35,269 nucleotides of DNA, taken from NCBI GenBank assembly GCA_934699135.1, contig CAKUVM010000015.1:1-35269 (forward strand). Reading direction: 5' to 3'. How positions within the stretch are numbered: position 1 is the first letter of the stretch; each line of letters starts with the position of its first letter. Below, one piece after another: positions 33,779 to 35,269 of this stretch. Source of the stretch: an uncultured Bacteroidales bacterium (GTDB lineage Bacteria > Bacteroidota > Bacteroidia > Bacteroidales > Marinilabiliaceae). Position numbers and translations under genes: made by a program. The notes under the pieces were generated by a model, which saw only the letters and a list, made by a program, of their open reading frames with translations, was not told where the DNA came from and ran no database searches.

Positions 33779-34933
33779 CTACTTAGCTATGGCGTCGGCC
33801 AGGCTCTGCAGCGCAGCCTTGCTGTTGGCGTTGAGCCTCGTCTTGATGGTCACGAGCGGCTCCGCCACCTCAATGTCTTTCATCTCGTCCAGCAGTTTGC
33901 GCATGACCTTGCCGGCGCACGGTGCCCACGAGCCGTTCTCCACAAGCCCCACTCGGCGTCCATTAAAGTTCTTGGATTTGAGATGTAGCAGCAGGTTCTC
34001 CATAGGGGGGAACAGACCCGCGTCATAAGACGAGGCGCATAACACTGTCTTGGCGTGGTCCATCACTTCCGCCAAGGCGTAAGACACATCGGTGCGCGTC
34101 AGGTCTATGGTCGTCACCTCCGCGCCTTTGGCCCTGAGCATCTCCGCCAGTGTCTCCGCCGCAGCCGCCGTGTTGCCGTGGATGGAGGCGTGAGCCACCA
34201 CAATGCCGTCTTTCTCTGGCGTGTATGTGCTCCAGTTTTTGTAGTGGCTAAGAGCGTCGGCCAGCATCCGCCCGCGGAGGATGGGGCCGTGGAGCGGGTA
34301 GATGGTTTCGATGTCTAGCTGCGCGGCCTTTTTCAACAGTGTCTGGACTGGGCTCCCGTATTTGCCGCAGATGTTGTAGTAGTAGCGGCGCGCGCCGGGA
34401 GCCCAGTCGTCATCGTCCTCGCCGCTGTCATCCAAGGCCCCAAACTCACCGAATGCGTCGGCCGAGAAGAGCGAGCGAGACGCGCTCTCGTAGCTCACCA
34501 TCACCTCTGGCCAATGCACCATGGGTGCCATGATAAAGTGCAGCTCATAATGCCCCAAGCTAAGGGTGTCGCCCTCTTTCACCGTGAGCGTCTTGAAGTC
34601 GACACCCTCGAAGAACTGTGGCAACATTTGCGCCGCGCGTGCAGACAAGACCACAGTCGCCTCGGGATATTGGCCTGCGAACCAACCGATCATGCCCGAA
34701 TGATCCGGCTCCAGGTGCTGGACCACCAGATAATCCGGCTTGCGCCCGGCCAGGGCTTCCGACAGGCGCTCTCTCCATCGTGCGGCTACTCGGATGTCCA
34801 CTGTGTCCATCACGGCCACTTTGTCGTCCAATATGACGTAGGAGTTATAGGCCATGCCCTCCGGCACAGGATATTGATTTTCAAAAAGGTCTATCTGGCG
34901 GTCGCTTGCGCCAATGTATTTTATCTCTGCCAT
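33779..34933 (-). CDS. fprA: A-type flavoprotein (flavodiiron protein, FprA)
   Basis: From the ATG at 34933 (MAEIKYIGASDRQIDLFE) the protein has 384 residues. The metallo-beta-lactamase-like half has all the diiron ligands: H73, E75, D77 and H78 in HLEPDHSG, H140 in MVHWPEV, D159 in SADAFGEFG and H215 in PLHGPIL. The C-terminal half is a flavodoxin domain with the FMN loop SIHGNTAAAAE (from 250) and ENGSWAPCAGK. Such proteins reduce O2 or NO to water or N2O in anaerobes. The frame stays open to 35176 but those 81 codons have no family similarity. No exact TAnnTTTG box is seen on its strand upstream. Confidence 0.93.
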   Translation of the reverse strand: MAEIKYIGASDRQIDLFENQYPVPEGMAYNSYVILDDKVAVMDTVDIRVAARWRERLSEALAGRKPDYLVVQHLEPDHSGMIGWFAGQYPEATVVLSARAAQMLPQFFEGVDFKTLTVKEGDTLSLGHYELHFIMAPMVHWPEVMVSYESASRSLFSADAFGEFGALDDSGEDDDDWAPGARRYYYNICGKYGSPVQTLLKKAAQLDIETIYPLHGPILRGRMLADALSHYKNWSTYTPEKDGIVVAHASIHGNTAAAAETLAEMLRAKGAEVTTIDLTRTDVSYALAEVMDHAKTVLCASSYDAGLFPPMENLLLHLKSKNFNGRRVGLVENGSWAPCAGKVMRKLLDEMKDIEVAEPLVTIKTRLNANSKAALQSLADAIAK

Positions 34934-35269
34934 TTTTGAAAGTTGATTTAGAGTTTCGTTTATCGAGGCGTTATGTCGCACACGCCACTTCTTCCTTTTA
35001 CGTGCCGAATGGCCTGATGTTGCGCGGCGAGCGCGGCATTTTGCACTGGGAATAGCGAAATGTCTCCCAAAGAGTCCCTCACGGGTTAGGATGATAGAAT
35101 AAGACATAAATTGACTTGCCAGTCGCCAAGGCGCATGCGCTTTGTGACGACAATCTTTTGTAAGTTTGTCCGGCATCGTTCCTCTTCATTATCCATAAGG
35201 AAGCGACGTCATTGCCCTTTTATGTGATGAAATATTTACAAAACGGTGAAACTAACCTACATATATCAT
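34934..35269. other. intergenic stretch upstream of fprA, no supported gene
   Basis: These 336 bp hold the fprA 5' region. On the plus strand TAAGTTTG (35161-35168) is an exact -7 match with TTTG at 35141-35144 (16 bp spacing instead of 19). GCGCATGCGC is a 10-bp palindrome at 35131-35140. I see no complete ORF with convincing coding character. Confidence 0.5.
35227..35269 (+). CDS. possible start of a plus-strand gene running off the window
   Basis: ATG at 35227 opens MKYLQNGETNLHIS and stays in frame to the window edge (14 codons). It lies 58 bp downstream of the TAAGTTTG box at 35161-35168, and would be divergent from fprA. Fourteen codons are too few to judge coding character or function. 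Confidence 0.2.
   Translation, partial: MKYLQNGETNLHIS

Noticed and set aside
35131..35140. GCGCATGCGC palindrome
   Set aside because: Short and GC-rich; no second copy or link to a gene was seen.
34934..35176. 81-codon N-terminal extension of fprA
   Set aside because: No similarity to flavodiiron proteins; MAEIKYIG at 34933 fits the family start.

Overview
The window looks like a chromosomal segment of an anaerobic member of the Bacteroidales. Evidence: several intergenic regions carry the Bacteroidota -7 box TAnnTTTG (best case TTTG-N19-TAnnTTTG before a tRNA-Thr); Shine-Dalgarno sites are mostly weak; and the gene content fits (DAHP synthase fused to chorismate mutase, GlsA/GlsB-type acyltransferases, pyruvate:ferredoxin oxidoreductase, flavodiiron protein, AAA_14/DUF4143 ATPase). 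GC content is high by eye in the housekeeping part, which recalls Muribaculaceae-like gut lineages, but the family assignment is a guess.

Region 1 (1-9320, minus strand) is a six-gene defence operon with overlapping or nearly abutting genes, visibly AT-richer than the rest. It reads DUF4007 protein (SspB), large P-loop ATPase (SspC), DndC-like PAPS-reductase-fold protein (SspD), PLD-DEAD helicase, a 74-aa protein, and an SMC/RecF-like ATPase with a zinc hook that runs off the left edge. I read it as a single-strand phosphorothioate modification module (sspBCD) joined to a three-gene restriction module comparable to SspFGH. No sspA cysteine desulfurase is in the window.

Region 2 (9411-13704, minus) is the aromatic operon: prephenate dehydratase, class I/II aminotransferase, DAHP synthase/chorismate mutase, prephenate dehydrogenase, then a perfect hairpin terminator. 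Ahead of it lies an apparently complete ribosome-mediated attenuator: promoter, a 23-codon leader peptide with 10 Phe/Tyr among its first 14 residues, a possible antiterminator pairing, and a terminator hairpin 25 bp before pheA. This is the clearest regulatory discovery here.

Region 3 (13765-20473, minus) is a run of patatin phospholipase, AddA/RecB-like helicase-nuclease, esterase lipoprotein and NfeD-type membrane serine protease. Region 4 (20622-28084) holds asnA with a small unknown gene, then a GlsA-like O-acyltransferase, xseA, an NlpC/P60 lipoprotein, xseB, a TPR histidine kinase and a GlsB-like N-acyltransferase. Here xseA/xseB and glsA/glsB are each split across a mixed-strand block.

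Region 5 (28085-35269) has an AAA_14/DUF4143 ATPase with an altered Walker B and an operator-like palindrome, nifJ, tRNA-Thr(CGU) with its promoter and terminator, an intergenic stretch with several strong hairpins, and an A-type flavodiiron protein. Pyruvate oxidation (nifJ) and O2/NO detoxification (fprA) fit anaerobic redox metabolism. The right edge may hold the start of another plus-strand gene.
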